64,000 bases of DNA, from NCBI GenBank assembly GCA_013407085.1, contig JACCGJ010010771.1, forward strand, positions 1 through 64,000. Direction: 5' to 3'. Positions 33,307 through 43,799 of this stretch are shown one piece after another. Below the pieces are notes generated by a model. The model had not been told where the DNA came from, ran no database searches, and saw only the letters and a program-made list of their open reading frames with translations. Position numbers and translations under genes: made by a program. Each line of letters opens with the position of its first letter. Positions within the stretch are counted from its first letter, which is position 1. This stretch comes from Atriophallophorus winterbourni (lineage: Eukaryota; Platyhelminthes; Trematoda; Plagiorchiida; Microphallidae).

Positions 33307-34432
33307 ACACTCAAATCTCGGTACTATGCCACCTCCTTACTATGCCACTTTCGCTACTATGCCACGTTTGCTCGGTCCCGAAAAAATTCAATACAAAATA
33401 AATTTACTATGCCATCCCATACTCTCGTTAGTATGCCACTATTCTGTGACTATTTAAAAGTGCATTTTTGCGCATTTTACGAGTATAGTCAGCCGGTTTC
33501 AAGGTCAAACACGCGATGTTTCTCCCTGACGCCAGCTACAACAAAACAAACACCTCACGCACAACAACAAGCCTCTTCCCTACTATTGCTTTAGGTATCG
33601 ATAGATATACCCACGAAAGCGCGCGCACAGACACTCACAACAGTGACATCGTTATTTTTCAAACTATTCAGTCTATAATGTCAGCTTAGAAACGCCAGCG
33701 AACCGACTTTACGCTGAAGGAGAAGCTCGAGATCATCGATGCTGCGAAGAAGGAGCCGAATCAGTCCAAGTTGGCGAGGGAGATTAGCAAGAAATGGGGC
33801 GTCGAAGTTGAGAGAACCACCGTGAAGGGCATTCTCAGCAAGAAGGATGCAATTGAAGCTGCAATCAAAGCTGGAGTTCCATCGAAGCGCATGAAGCTGA
33901 CGCAGCCTCACGACCCGAAGTTTGAGGAGGGAGTGCTGATGTGGCTGAAGCAAGCAAGAAAACTGAATTTGCCTGTCAGCGGCGATCTGGTCAAGGAGAA
34001 GGCGATAAAACTGGCCGAGCTGATGCACATCCCAGACTTCATGGCGAGCGACGGTTGGTTAGACAGCTTCAAGAAGCGCAATGGCGTCACGTTCAAGACA
34101 GTGCATGGGAAAACTGGAGCGGTGGATTCCCATTCCCTTATTGACAAGCAGCAGCAGGTTCTCCGACCCTTACTCAGGCAGTTCTCTGCAGATGATGTCT
34201 TCAACCTGGACGAGACTGATGCAAGCGTGTGCTCGGCTAGACAACGAGATTAACGAGATCCGACGAAAGAAGATGCGTCAGCCGACGATTTCTGAGAGCT
34301 TTGGACTGATCGATTGAACAAATAAATGATGGACTTGAGAAAATAAAGCCGTTTTTACAAAAATTCGTTACTCTCGCTACTATGCCACTATTGCTCGGTC
34401 CCAACGGGTGGCATAGTACTGAGATTTGTGTG
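33307..34432 (+). mobile_element. pogo/Tigger-like DNA transposon, internally deleted
   Basis: The terminal inverted repeats are CACTCAAATCTCGGTACTAT at 33307-33326 and the near-complement GTACTGAGATTTGTGTG at 34416-34432, flanked by TA on both sides (33305-33306, 34433-34434). Several subterminal CTATGCCAC motifs follow each end. The coding part encodes CENP-B/Tc5-type DNA-binding domains and stops within the start of the catalytic domain (VFNLDET). The element is 1.1 kb, about half of a full-length element. It interrupts LINE A copy 2 at a TA dinucleotide. Confidence 0.85.
33681..34253 (+). CDS. Truncated transposase: CENP-B N-terminal and Tc5 DNA-binding domains
   Basis: The frame reads on from LKEKLEIIDAAKKEPNQSKL near 33715 (psq-type helix-turn-helix: KLAREISKKWGVEVERTTVK, then GILSKK). 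The second, Tc5/CENP-B-type domain follows (DPKFEEGVLMWLKQARKLNL, then PVSGDLVKEKA and DFMASDGWLDSFKKRNGVT). The catalytic domain starts with DVFNLDET, the first acidic residue of the DDE/DDD triad, then runs into ASVCSARQRD and stops. The remaining two catalytic residues are absent. It would bind DNA at most. A start codon upstream of 33771 was not assigned with certainty; the first ATG in frame may be near 33678. Confidence 0.7.
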
Positions 34433-35490
34433 TACTGGGAATGTTTGAGACAAGCCGAATCTGAAACTATTTGCGGTCCGTTTTACTGCTGAAGGTTGCC
34501 AATCAAATCGCGCGTTTTGCCGTTGTATTGGACATAACTATAGTAACGCTGTGGGCACTGTTTTATATTGCGTGTCAACCGTGATTCAAAGTCACGTTTT
34601 GTCTTGTGTTGGATTCCCCCAGCCTTATTTCTGACCATTTTATACCTTGTCCCGGACCGTTGTGTCTGAGAAGCTTTGTAAGTTTTCCAGACACGGTCCC
34701 TCATTCTAATCACTCGTCGCATCGCAGGTGTCCACCACTGTGGCTTGTTGCGTTGCTTGACGTGCATCAACGGTGCAAACCCATCTTGCAGGGTAGACAG
34801 GCAGTGGTGTATAAGCTGCCAGTTTGTTGCTATATCATCACCTATATATTGAGACAATATATTTTTAGCTTCCTCTGAGACGACTTTCCAGTCTACGCGA
34901 TTAAAATTGCGCCTCAGGTCAGGAGGAGGTTTTTCATACCTGAGTCTTAGTTGGAATCTGATCACAACGTGATCACTTTCTCTTAGTGGAGTGAGATAAT
35001 CCACCTGACGAACCATTTATTTGCTTGAAGAGATAACGAGATCCAGGATCGAAGGTAAGCAGCCCTGGCGGAATCTTGTGGGCTCATTGACATGTTGACA
35101 CATGGCATGCATATGAGACCATTCGATGAAGTCCTCAGACATCTCATCAGATGAACAGCACTGGTTCAGCCAGGATATATGTAGTAGGTTAAAATCGCCA
35201 ACTATGAGAACCTGGGAGCCAAGCGTGTGCAACAAACTGAGATTGCCAAGCAAATTTTGCAAGTCCTGAGGTCCTGCTTGGGGGCTCATATAAGCGCATG
35301 CTATCACCCTTAATTGCTTGTAAGATTAAACGTTACATGAGCTAAGTTCAACGTTGTGCGTGCTAAGCCAGGATTATGATCTGTTGCAGATAGCCTGGTT
35401 TCGGACAGTGCTATTACATGCGGTCGTAACTCATGCGTAGTATGAAGCTTCTTGAATATTTACTATAATCCAATTTACAAAGGAAACTGA
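34433..35490 (-). mobile_element. Family A (CR1-like LINE) copy 2, endonuclease and linker part
   Basis: On the minus strand the AP-like endonuclease starts near 35440 (LRPHVIALSETRLSATDHN) and continues in 35307-35017 (ACAYMSPQAGP, QVLIVGDFNLLHISW, PSILDLVISSS). A frameshift near 35016 leads to 35016-34483 (LTPLRESDHVVIRFQ, PQWWTPAMRRVIRMRDRVW, SRLTRNIKQCPQRYYSY). A stop at about 34483 lies in NLQQ. The pogo-like element then begins at 34432. SDH of the endonuclease is present. This copy shows what copy 1 has lost. Confidence 0.8.
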
Positions 35491-35524
35491 AGTTGACGGC
35501 TGTTTACCATTTCTGTATGGTTAA

Positions 35525-36490
35525 GTGAAGCGGACAAGCGAAGGAACGTTAGAGACCCGCGTCTACCGAAAAACTACACACACGGATCGAATACTGAACT
35601 TCCCCAGCAAGCACCCGAAGACTCAAACGCAGTTGCGTCAAAACACTAATCAAAAGAGTGGCAACCCACTGCAGTACAGATGAACTGAGAAGAAAAGAAA
35701 AAGAATATCTGTTCAAAGTGTTCCAGATAAATGGATATCCAAGAAGCTTCATACTACGCAACAGGTTCAACCGCCCACAACAAAGAAACCCATAAGAGAA
35801 CAGAAACAGACGCACTCTGCCCTATATCTAACATATCTCCGAAATCGCAGCTCAGGTACTTCAGCCACTTGGAATCGACATCGCGCATAAACCAGCATCA
35901 AAACTTCGCAACCAATTCAACAACACGAAAGACAAAGTGGCAAAAGAAGAACAGTCGAATATCGTCTAAAAGATTTCATACAGAGACTGTAAAAAGAACT
36001 ACGTCGGACAAACAAGTCGCAAACTCAGCACAAGACTATATAAACACCAGTTGGCCGTGCGCAGACATGACCGGAATTCACTGATTTTAATGCAGATTGA
36101 TCAATTGGGGCATCAGTTCGACTGGGACCGCACAAAAATATTAGCCAGAGGAAACGACTGACGGACGTGAGAATTCCTGGAAACGTGGCACTCAACAACA
36201 AATTCAATTAATCAGCATCCCCAACTGGCTGCAACAGATGGACCAATGAGAAACCGCTCACGGAGAAGGCATAACTCGAACACGACCAATCTGCGGGAGT
36301 GACCGTGAACGGACAGGCAAACGGTATAATAACCAACGAATTCCAACTGCAAGACGCTTCGAAAGAAGTTTTGCTGATGATGTCATCTAGTCTGATGACG
36401 AAACGTCCAAGAACAACTACGCAAGCTCGGCGAACCCAAGTTGAACACCATCCACATCCTGAGCAACGAATATTTTTCTCTATTGCTGAA
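35525..36490 (+). mobile_element. Penelope-like element relic with GIY-YIG endonuclease domain
   Basis: Read across frames, the sequence begins with an RT-thumb/linker remnant (HTDRILNF near 35580, then KEKEYLFKVFQINGYPRSF near 35695). The linker follows (PLGIDIAHKPASKLRNQFN near 35870), then the GIY-YIG-type nuclease: YRDCKKNYVGQTSRKLSTRL at about 35980-36040, YKHQLAVRRHDRNS, LGHQFDWDRTKILARGND and REFLETWHSTTNSIN. The last block near 36365-36500 contains GTCTGATGACGAAACGTCC, a sequence common at Penelope-like ends. Frameshifts and stops make it inactive, and the first RT domains are missing. Confidence 0.75.
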
Positions 36491-36504
36491 CAGTTTAGCG
36501 CAAT

Positions 36505-36720
36505 AGTTTTCAGTTAAGTTAAGTTTGCACAGGACTGTTAATTGCTAACGAGCCAATCGAAAGTCTGGGATTTCTTTCGGCAAAAAGCTGCAAAGAAGGC
36601 CCCCATCACCAAAACGTTTTCTTCTTTTTTCTGTTTAAAATCTTCTACGATCTTAACACCAAGCGATTATCCCGATTGCGTTGAGGTAGCCACAAGAAAA
36701 AGGTTTTTAACACTTTGTCT
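36505..36720 (-). repeat. Family A-related LINE 3' tail
   Basis: Plus-strand TTTGCACAGGACTG and CTAACGAGCCAATCGAAAGT match the complement of A-type ends. It resembles the subfamily at 24725-25075 and is degraded. Confidence 0.5.
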
Positions 36721-37139
36721 ACGGTAATTGTCATACGTATTTTATGATATTTTTGTGTTATTCTGCTTAATTATGGCGAAAATAAAACACATGATTAATT
36801 TTTAATGAATCAGATGCCAGACGCCGCCTGACAAGTGCACTCCGATGGTGACTCAAGGTACCGACCGGAGCAACTGAGCAATCAAGTGCTTGTTTGAGGT
36901 GGTAACTAGAGTAACCGTCGGTAGACAAAGGTTTAAAACCACAGTGGATCATTAAAGTAAAATTTAGTGAAGTTCGTTTACATTAAAGTTTTGGCGAGCC
37001 ACATTTGCCTCAAGCCTCCATTATCAATGAATTTGTGTGTCATTTGTTCTAGCATCAACATTGAATTCAAGAGTTCTTGATGCCGTATAACGACTGCTGC
37101 TTCATTTGCCACGATGGACGTCGTTTAACGTTCTCCTAA
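36721..37139. other. no gene recognised
   Basis: The right part (from about 36990) may be the degraded 5' end of LINE D, whose readable frame starts near 37195. Confidence 0.3.
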
Positions 37140-39870
37140 TACTCAGGCAGATAATCTGATATCACAGATATGTCATCATTGTAGATCCTCAAAGTGCTTG
37201 ATTATTGGCAATTTTGATGCTCCTAGTAATGATTGGACTTTGCTAGACGAAGTTTTTTGGTCATTCAAGCAGGATTTATTGGACGCTTTGATTGATTTTG
37301 GCCTCGTGCAGCATGTTTCCTATTTAACCAGAGTAAGCCCTACTGGGTGCGCGTCCATTTTGGACTTGGTATTTACTCCAATTCAGTCAGATATTACTCA
37401 GCATCGGGCTGAAGCTCCATTAGGATGTAGTGATCATGCCACCTTAAGATTTATGTGGAAACGTTACACTGCCTGGGTACCAGATCCAATTCCCAGAAGG
37501 AATTTTTGGAAGGCGTGCGCGGGTAGGTTACGGGGATGTTGCTTCATCTCTCGATTGGTCTTTCTATCAATCAGATGATTTTGAAGATTATAGGCTGGTG
37601 ATCCGTAATAATATTTGGACAGTTATTGAATTGGCTGTTCTGTTGTCCACACGTCATCGTGAGGCGAAAGTTCGCCCTTGGTTTGACAACCATCTTCGGA
37701 AACTTTTGCGCAACGTCAAAAGCTCTGATCGATATTTGTAAGCCGGAAAAACGCCACTGACTGAAACAATTATCTGCGAACTAGAAACCTTCGCACGGCA
37801 TTAAAACGCTTTTAGCGTATGTTATGCGATCAGCGATTGGTTGTTGAGTCTACTTGTGCACTAAAACGACTATTCGCATACATTCTTCGCCACACAAAGT
37901 CGTCGCCATCTATCCCTAATTTGATAAATACTAATGGGGTGGACATTACTGAGGATGGTTTGAAGGCTGAAGCCATGGTTGAGCAATATGCTTTCGTGTA
38001 CTGTCTCGAAGACTGTGATCCTAGTTCTGTTACTGATAACAATGAGGTCCTGTCTGATCTTGATGTAGATGTAGAGACGGTTAGACACACAATCGGCTCC
38101 AGGACCGGACGGTATTCGTCCGTTGGTTTCACGAGCACTAGCAGACGTGTTGTGCGATCCGCTTGAAGGTTGTTTAAAGAATCTGTAACAATAGGTGTCT
38201 TGCCACAAGAATGGCTACAGGGTATTATTGAACCTATGTTTAAAAGTGGGGACCATAGTAGTCCTGCTAATTACAGGCCTGTCACACTGACTTCTGTGAT
38301 CAAAAAATGTTTAGAAAAGTTGATAAAAAAGAAAATAGAGCACTTTATTTTTGGGTGTGGGCGTTGGTGTCCACAACAACATGGATTCATCAAAAATCAC
38401 TCATGCGTAATTAATATGATCCTGGCGTGAGCAAGTTGGTGTGCATCGACTGATTTCGGTCCAGCGGTCGATGTCATTTTTATCGACTTCAGTAGGACTC
38501 TCGACCACGTATCCCACCGCCGATTGCTCGTCAAGCTTGAGGGTCTGGGTAGTCAAGGTTTTTTACTTAAGTGGATCAAGGCATTCATAAATATATGCTT
38601 TTTACCTGCATATAATCTATGAATATATCTATGCTCTTCACCTGCATATAATCTATGAATAAAACTATGCTTTTTACCTGCATATAATCTATGAATGAAT
38701 CTATGCTCTTTACCTGCATATAATCAATGAATAAATCTATGCTCTTTACCTGCATATAATCTATGAATAAATCTATGCTTTTTACCTGCATATAATCTAT
38801 GAATGAATCTATGCTTTTTACCTGCATATAATCTATGAATAAATCTATGCTTTTTACCTGCATATAATCTATGAATAAATCTATGAATAAATCCCAGGGC
38901 GGGCAAACCGTGTAGAGATGAATAGAGTTTTGTCTTCAGAGATGATAGAAAGCTCCGAAGTGCCGCAGGGATCTGTCCTTGGCCCATTGTTATTCAAAAT
39001 TTTCGTTAATCATATTCTGGTCGCCGTAGCCATCGAATAATTTATTCGCGGACGATCTGAAACTGTGGGCCTCTGTCAGTTCCTGAAATGGCCACAAGCA
39101 AATGCAACACGCAGTTGATGACTTAGTCAGCTGGACACATCGCTGGTCACTGCCTATAAATAAGGACAAAACAGTATCCATGCGCATATACTCCTATGAC
39201 ACTGGTGGTGAATACTTTCTGGGAGGTAAGCCTATTAGAGCGAGGATGGTCGAAAAAGACTTAGGGATTCTGGTTCTTGATTTCTTGAAATCGATGGCTG
39301 ACACTTGTCGGAAAATAGGCCGTGCTACCAGGATGCTCTAAGTTATTCGGCGTTCATTTTCGACAATTACCCCGCAAATGTTCCGGACAATTTTTTCGGT
39401 GTATGTTCGTCCTCTGTTGGAATATGGGCTACCTGTTGCATTTCCTTAGTCTAAAGGCGAATGCGACTCCTTGAATAGGGTACAACGGATGGAACTAATA
39501 AGGTTCGTGGAATGCGCCAACTCGCGAAAGATGATAGCAGGAGCTTACTGAAACTTTATCTTCTAGAACTTAGCAGGGAAAGATTTGACTTGCTCCTGAC
39601 ACGTCGTATTCTTATCGGTCTTTATGGAGACGAGTTCCTCCGGTACTTCCGATTAGTAGGTCAGTCGGGGACTCGTGGACATAACCTTAAGTTTCAGAAG
39701 CCTAGAAGGCTAAAGCTGAGTAATGTGAGCACGCTATCCATGCTGGTGGTGAACACTTGGAACTCTCTACCGAAAGCACTTCTGTCTCTACCATCAGAAC
39801 AGCTATTTGAAAGCGCGTTGGATCAGCATTTGTTGAGACGGATGGACCACATCCCTGGAGTGATATAGTG
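37140..39870 (+). mobile_element. Family D (CR1-like LINE) copy 1, endonuclease and reverse transcriptase relic
   Basis: The endonuclease C-terminal half is at 37198-37500 (IIGNFDAPSNDWTLL, CASILDLVF, LGCSDHATLRFMWK). A decayed linker follows, then RT at 38170-38580 (LPQEWLQGIIEPMFKSGD, NYRPVTLTSVIKKCLEKLI, PQQHGFIKNHSCVINMI). A 36-bp minisatellite lies in the middle of the RT (38585-38895). RT resumes at 38930 with EVPQGSVLGPLLFKIF. The C-terminal part follows from 39102 (RWSLPINKDKTVSMR, VEKDLGILV) to 39868 (WNSLPKALLSLPSEQLFESA). Multiple frameshifts and stops make it dead. Related to copy 2 at 40100-43000. Confidence 0.75.
38585..38895. repeat. 36-bp minisatellite inside LINE D reverse transcriptase
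   Basis: About eight tandem copies of a 36-base unit (core TTTACCTGCATATAATCTAT, then GAATRAATCTATGC) are present. As 36 is a multiple of three the array is open in several frames; on minus it reads as a 12-residue repeat. It sits exactly between the RT blocks LLKWIKAF and VPQGSVLGP. Confidence 0.9.
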
Positions 39871-40099
39871 GTGTTCCTCTACTCTCAGGGCTTGCCTTGT
39901 CAGCAGAAGTCACCCATGTTTTTTTGCTGTGATAAATCTTAAACGGGATTTTATCCCTTCTGCTTTCGATTCAGAAAAAGAATAAGGTCAACCTGGAATT
40001 TTTCATACGATATGTTTATTATTGTTGAGTATATCCGAGCTATTGCAAATATTATCACCAGAAATTTCCTTCTAATTCCAGAGGATTCGAACATGGTCA
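39871..40099. other. LINE D 3' flank, no feature
   Basis: This is the likely 3' UTR remnant of D copy 1 and spacer. Confidence 0.3.
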
Positions 40100-43000
40100 T
40101 GACTCGTTAATCTGAAAAAGAAGATCATACAACAACGGCTGCAAGGAAGTCACAAGAGAATGGAGTCTCCGTTTCTCACTCTGGGTATTCTTGTCTTGTA
40201 TGTTCCTAACTGGTGGCCAATGACGCTAAGACCGTTGAATGTAAAATATGTTCAAATTGGATGCATATTCGATTTGGTGGAATGAAGCCAGTGATGTATC
40301 GCTGGCTCAAGAAAAACTCAAGTGACATGATTCGCACGATATGAAAGATATGCTTTCCACCGACCGGTGTTAAGCTCGCAGATAGTCACCTTCAAGTCGA
40401 CACTGCTTCTTTTGAAAACACTGAAGGTCTTAAAGAAGGAAACGAGGATATTTACTCACCATAATAGATGGACAAAGACCACCCATCATCTGTGTAACAT
40501 GCTTGTGTGCATTCTGAATCTTTGCCCACTTTTGCGGAACTAACTACCTCAGCTTCACTCTGTTCGAAAATTAGATTTATTTCTGCCGATGAATCGAACT
40601 TTGTTAACTGAAAGAGGTCGAAATGGTACCGCCGCGTGCAAGACAAGAGATATACCACTGAAAAGAGTTGAAAATCCTGCATCATTATTCACAAAGCACA
40701 ATCTGTGGACAGGATTAAAGATGAAAGCGATTTCCTAAACTCTTCTCGTGCCCATCCCTTTTTTCGACGAAAGTGAAAAAGTTCAAATGATATGGACCGC
40801 AAGTCTTATAGGACGCAGGACAGCGCCTGTTGATCGTTCCTATATATTCAAAGATTTTTTTAGACTGCTGAGCAAGTGAACTTACTGCTAAAGAGGGGTT
40901 ACGTGTTGAAAGGTAGCGAAATTCGACTCCAGCGTGATCACTCTCTGGATAATCGGGTAAATATGCTGAAAGCTATTCAAGAGATTAGCGAGCGCATGGC
41001 AGCAGGCGAAACGAACTTGCGCATTGCGGATTTCCGGGTTGCGAGATGAGGTCAAATTTATTTGGGAGCTTCTGATGATAGGACTTCAGAGGGCTCAGGC
41101 TATTTTAAAGTGATCCATTCAACCGCGAAGAGCTTGAGATAAATATTGGATGAACACCATGAAAAGATTAGGTAAGACCCTCCAAAGATCATTGAAGTGA
41201 CGGAAACCTGGCTCTCTTCAGAGGAGGATAATACCGAGCTGGCTATACCTGGATATAGAGCAGCCGACAGAATCAGTGGTGGGATTGCGTGATACTTCAA
41301 AATCATATTTCCCTCACAGTGTTATTTTGTTTTCAGCCGAATTCCGGTCTAAATAGGAGCTTATGGTGTCGTATAAGGACTGCATCTTCTTTGCCACAAT
41401 AGGTGTCGTATATCGTTTGCAAAAACTCAGGCAGATATACTGATATCACATACCAAATGATACAGTAGATCTTTGAGTATGTGGGGTTTCAATGCTCGTA
41501 GCATTGATTGGGATTCGCCAGATGACGGCTATGGGTCATTCGAACGGACCCATTGGAAGCCGTATTTGATGTGGGCCTCGTGTAGCCTGTTATCCATCCT
41601 ACCAATACGGTACGTGTTCCCAATTATATTTCCATATTCCTATTTCTTATATACGCTACATACCGGAACTAATATATTTGTGATATTATCTCAAAAGTTA
41701 AAATCTTCTTCTCACCATATTCTACACATAATGCATCCTAAAACATCCATCTCTCACCGTATCAAAATTCGTAAAAATCCTCAGAAAAATTGCGCTATGA
41801 GGTTAAATAGTGACACTTCGTTAATCTTGAATAAATTGAGAAAATTAGAATCTGAACTATTAAGTCTACGTAACGAAATAACAAATTCTCAAACTTTATT
41901 CAATTCTCTTGAACCGTTATCATATCTTCTAAAGCCTAATTCCATTATTGATCATGATTTCCTTATACGAGCCTATAAATTTTTAGAAACTCTATGCACT
42001 GAAATTAGTCAGAAAGTATCTTGTTCTAAGAATATCATTTTATTTAATTTAGCTGTTAATGATCCTTTAAAAGACTTGAAAAATGTTTTCTTACTTCATA
42101 TGATATTCCGGAAAATTGTGCTGATTTTGTCCGTTTACGCAAAAACAGCATGAAACAGCGTACCACAACCAATATAAAATTCACTGATATCTGTTTCGTG
42201 TCATATATATTAGAGAATAGAATTATTTTGAAATCCATACATAGATTTTCGAATGTTACTATGAAACCTGACCTCACCCCAATGCGGAGGTATTTCGGTC
42301 GTAAGAAGCGCAAAATTAGCATTATGTGTGAATCAATTTTGGATTTAGTATTCACTTCAATGCCGGCGGATGTTACGCAGTTTCCGATTGAAGCTTTATT
42401 AGGTTGTAGTGACCATGCCACCTTAAGTGTTTAATGGAAGCATAACAGTGGCTGGGTACACGAACCCGTCACCAAAAGGAATTTTTGGAATGTAGACGCG
42501 AATACGTTACGTGATGGTGCCACATATCTTGATTGGTCTCTCGATCAACTAGCTGATTTTGAAGATTGTTGAATGGTGATCCACAAAATTATCTTGACAG
42601 TTATTGAGGTAGCTGGGCGGTTGTCAATGTGTCGAAGTAACCTTAAGCATCCTCATTTGTTTGAAAATGAGCTTCGGAAAGTATGCGGCAACATAAAACG
42701 CTGTGGTCGCTATGTAGAAGCGAAGAAACGCCACCGAATACGACAAATATAGTCATTTTTGGAATCTCTGCACGGTTTCTCAACGAGCAAAATTTTGCTG
42801 TATGAGCAGCGACTGGTTGACGAATCTACCTGTGCACCAGAATGCTTATTCGCATACACTTGTCGCAACACAAAGGCACCGCCATACATACCTAATTTGA
42901 TGGATAATAGTTGGGTAGACGAGATTGGTATACGAGATTGGTATACTGGCATTTTGCCAATGAGTTTGTAGTGATTTACCTTCTGTTCGTATCTCTCACT
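40100..43000 (+). mobile_element. Family D (CR1-like LINE) copy 2, ORF1 to linker, split by an E fragment
   Basis: A zinc-finger-like ORF1 (PHD-type pattern) is readable at about 40175-40340 (VECKICSNWMHIRFGGMKP, then MYRWLKKNS). The endonuclease begins near 41185 (IIEVTETWLSSEEDNTELA). It continues to about 41600 (MWGFNARSIDWDSPDDG) and resumes at about 42325 (ESILDLVFTSMPADVTQ, LLGCSDHATLSV). Linker remnants follow to 42970 (ESTCAPECLFAYTCRN, matching 37850-37895 of copy 1). The segment 41600-42325 is foreign. There is no RT. Confidence 0.7.
41600..42325 (+). mobile_element. Family E LINE ORF1 fragment inserted in LINE D
   Basis: An open frame runs to 42153. It has a leucine-rich coiled-coil (SLILNKLRKLESELLSLRNE, about 41820-41880) followed by an RRM-like start (KNIILFNLAVND near 42030). 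This is the ORF1 pattern of CR1-like LINEs. The same protein segments recur at 43920-44170. It interrupts the endonuclease of LINE D copy 2. The AT-rich codon use differs from the D flanks. Confidence 0.6.
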
Positions 43001-43799
43001 TTGTACACAAACATTTGGCCATGTAGAAAAATTCATTTTCTTCATTTGATCGCTTCATTCGTTTTAAAACAAATTTTGTTGATAATATAATGTCGATATC
43101 TAGGACTCTTGGGATATTTGCTTTAATTGTCCTTTAGTGAGGTCTTTTAATTTTATTGTAACTTGTGTAGTGTAGAATGTTTGTCCTCTACGACTTCATC
43201 ACACTCTAATTGAAAAAGGACAGTATGTGATTCGTAAGCTAATCGATGGTATAAAACTTTCGTCCATGAAATGTATTAAACAAGCAACAAACACTTCAAT
43301 AGTTGGTCTTTGCTTGTTGATATACTGGGTATATACTATGTGCGATGTTACGCGTAGCAACCATCACCACATAATTGTAACTCTTCAAATTTCTCACACT
43401 TACATACCGTTTTAATAGTGCTGCTCATATCTTCCAGATATTTATGTAGACATTTTTTGCAGAATCAACTTTTGTTCATGATGTCTTCATCGCTAGTTCT
43501 CCTCATTTATAACGTGAAGAAATTCTGCGTCTAAAGTTTCAGTGACTTATTGTGTTTTACGTTTCAATTTTGTTTGTGTTGATCATTGTAATGAACGAAA
43601 TAGTCGCCAAAACACAGCTCACACCTTTTCTACGTGTTTCACATAGCCTTTTGGGGGCCTGAAGAATTAATGTGAGTATTCACACTGCGGTATGCGAATG
43701 AGCAAGGTCGAGGGCTTCTCGTGATCCCATTTCATTTATTACAATTACGCTGCTTATATAAAACGTATCCTCTATAATTATTTTACCTGAATCTTATTA
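43001..43799. other. no gene recognised, AT-rich
   Basis: No frame or repeat was recognised. Confidence 0.3.

Noticed and set aside
36380..36400. Hammerhead core CTGATGACGAAACGT in the Penelope-like relic
   Set aside because: There is no room for a stem II between CTGATGA and GAAA, so it cannot fold as a standard hammerhead.
38585..38863. Tandem-repeat protein of 12-residue units
   Set aside because: It is the in-frame reading of a 36-bp minisatellite inside a dead LINE.
38585..38895. CRISPR array
   Set aside because: The direct repeats have no variable spacers, and the DNA is clearly animal nuclear sequence.
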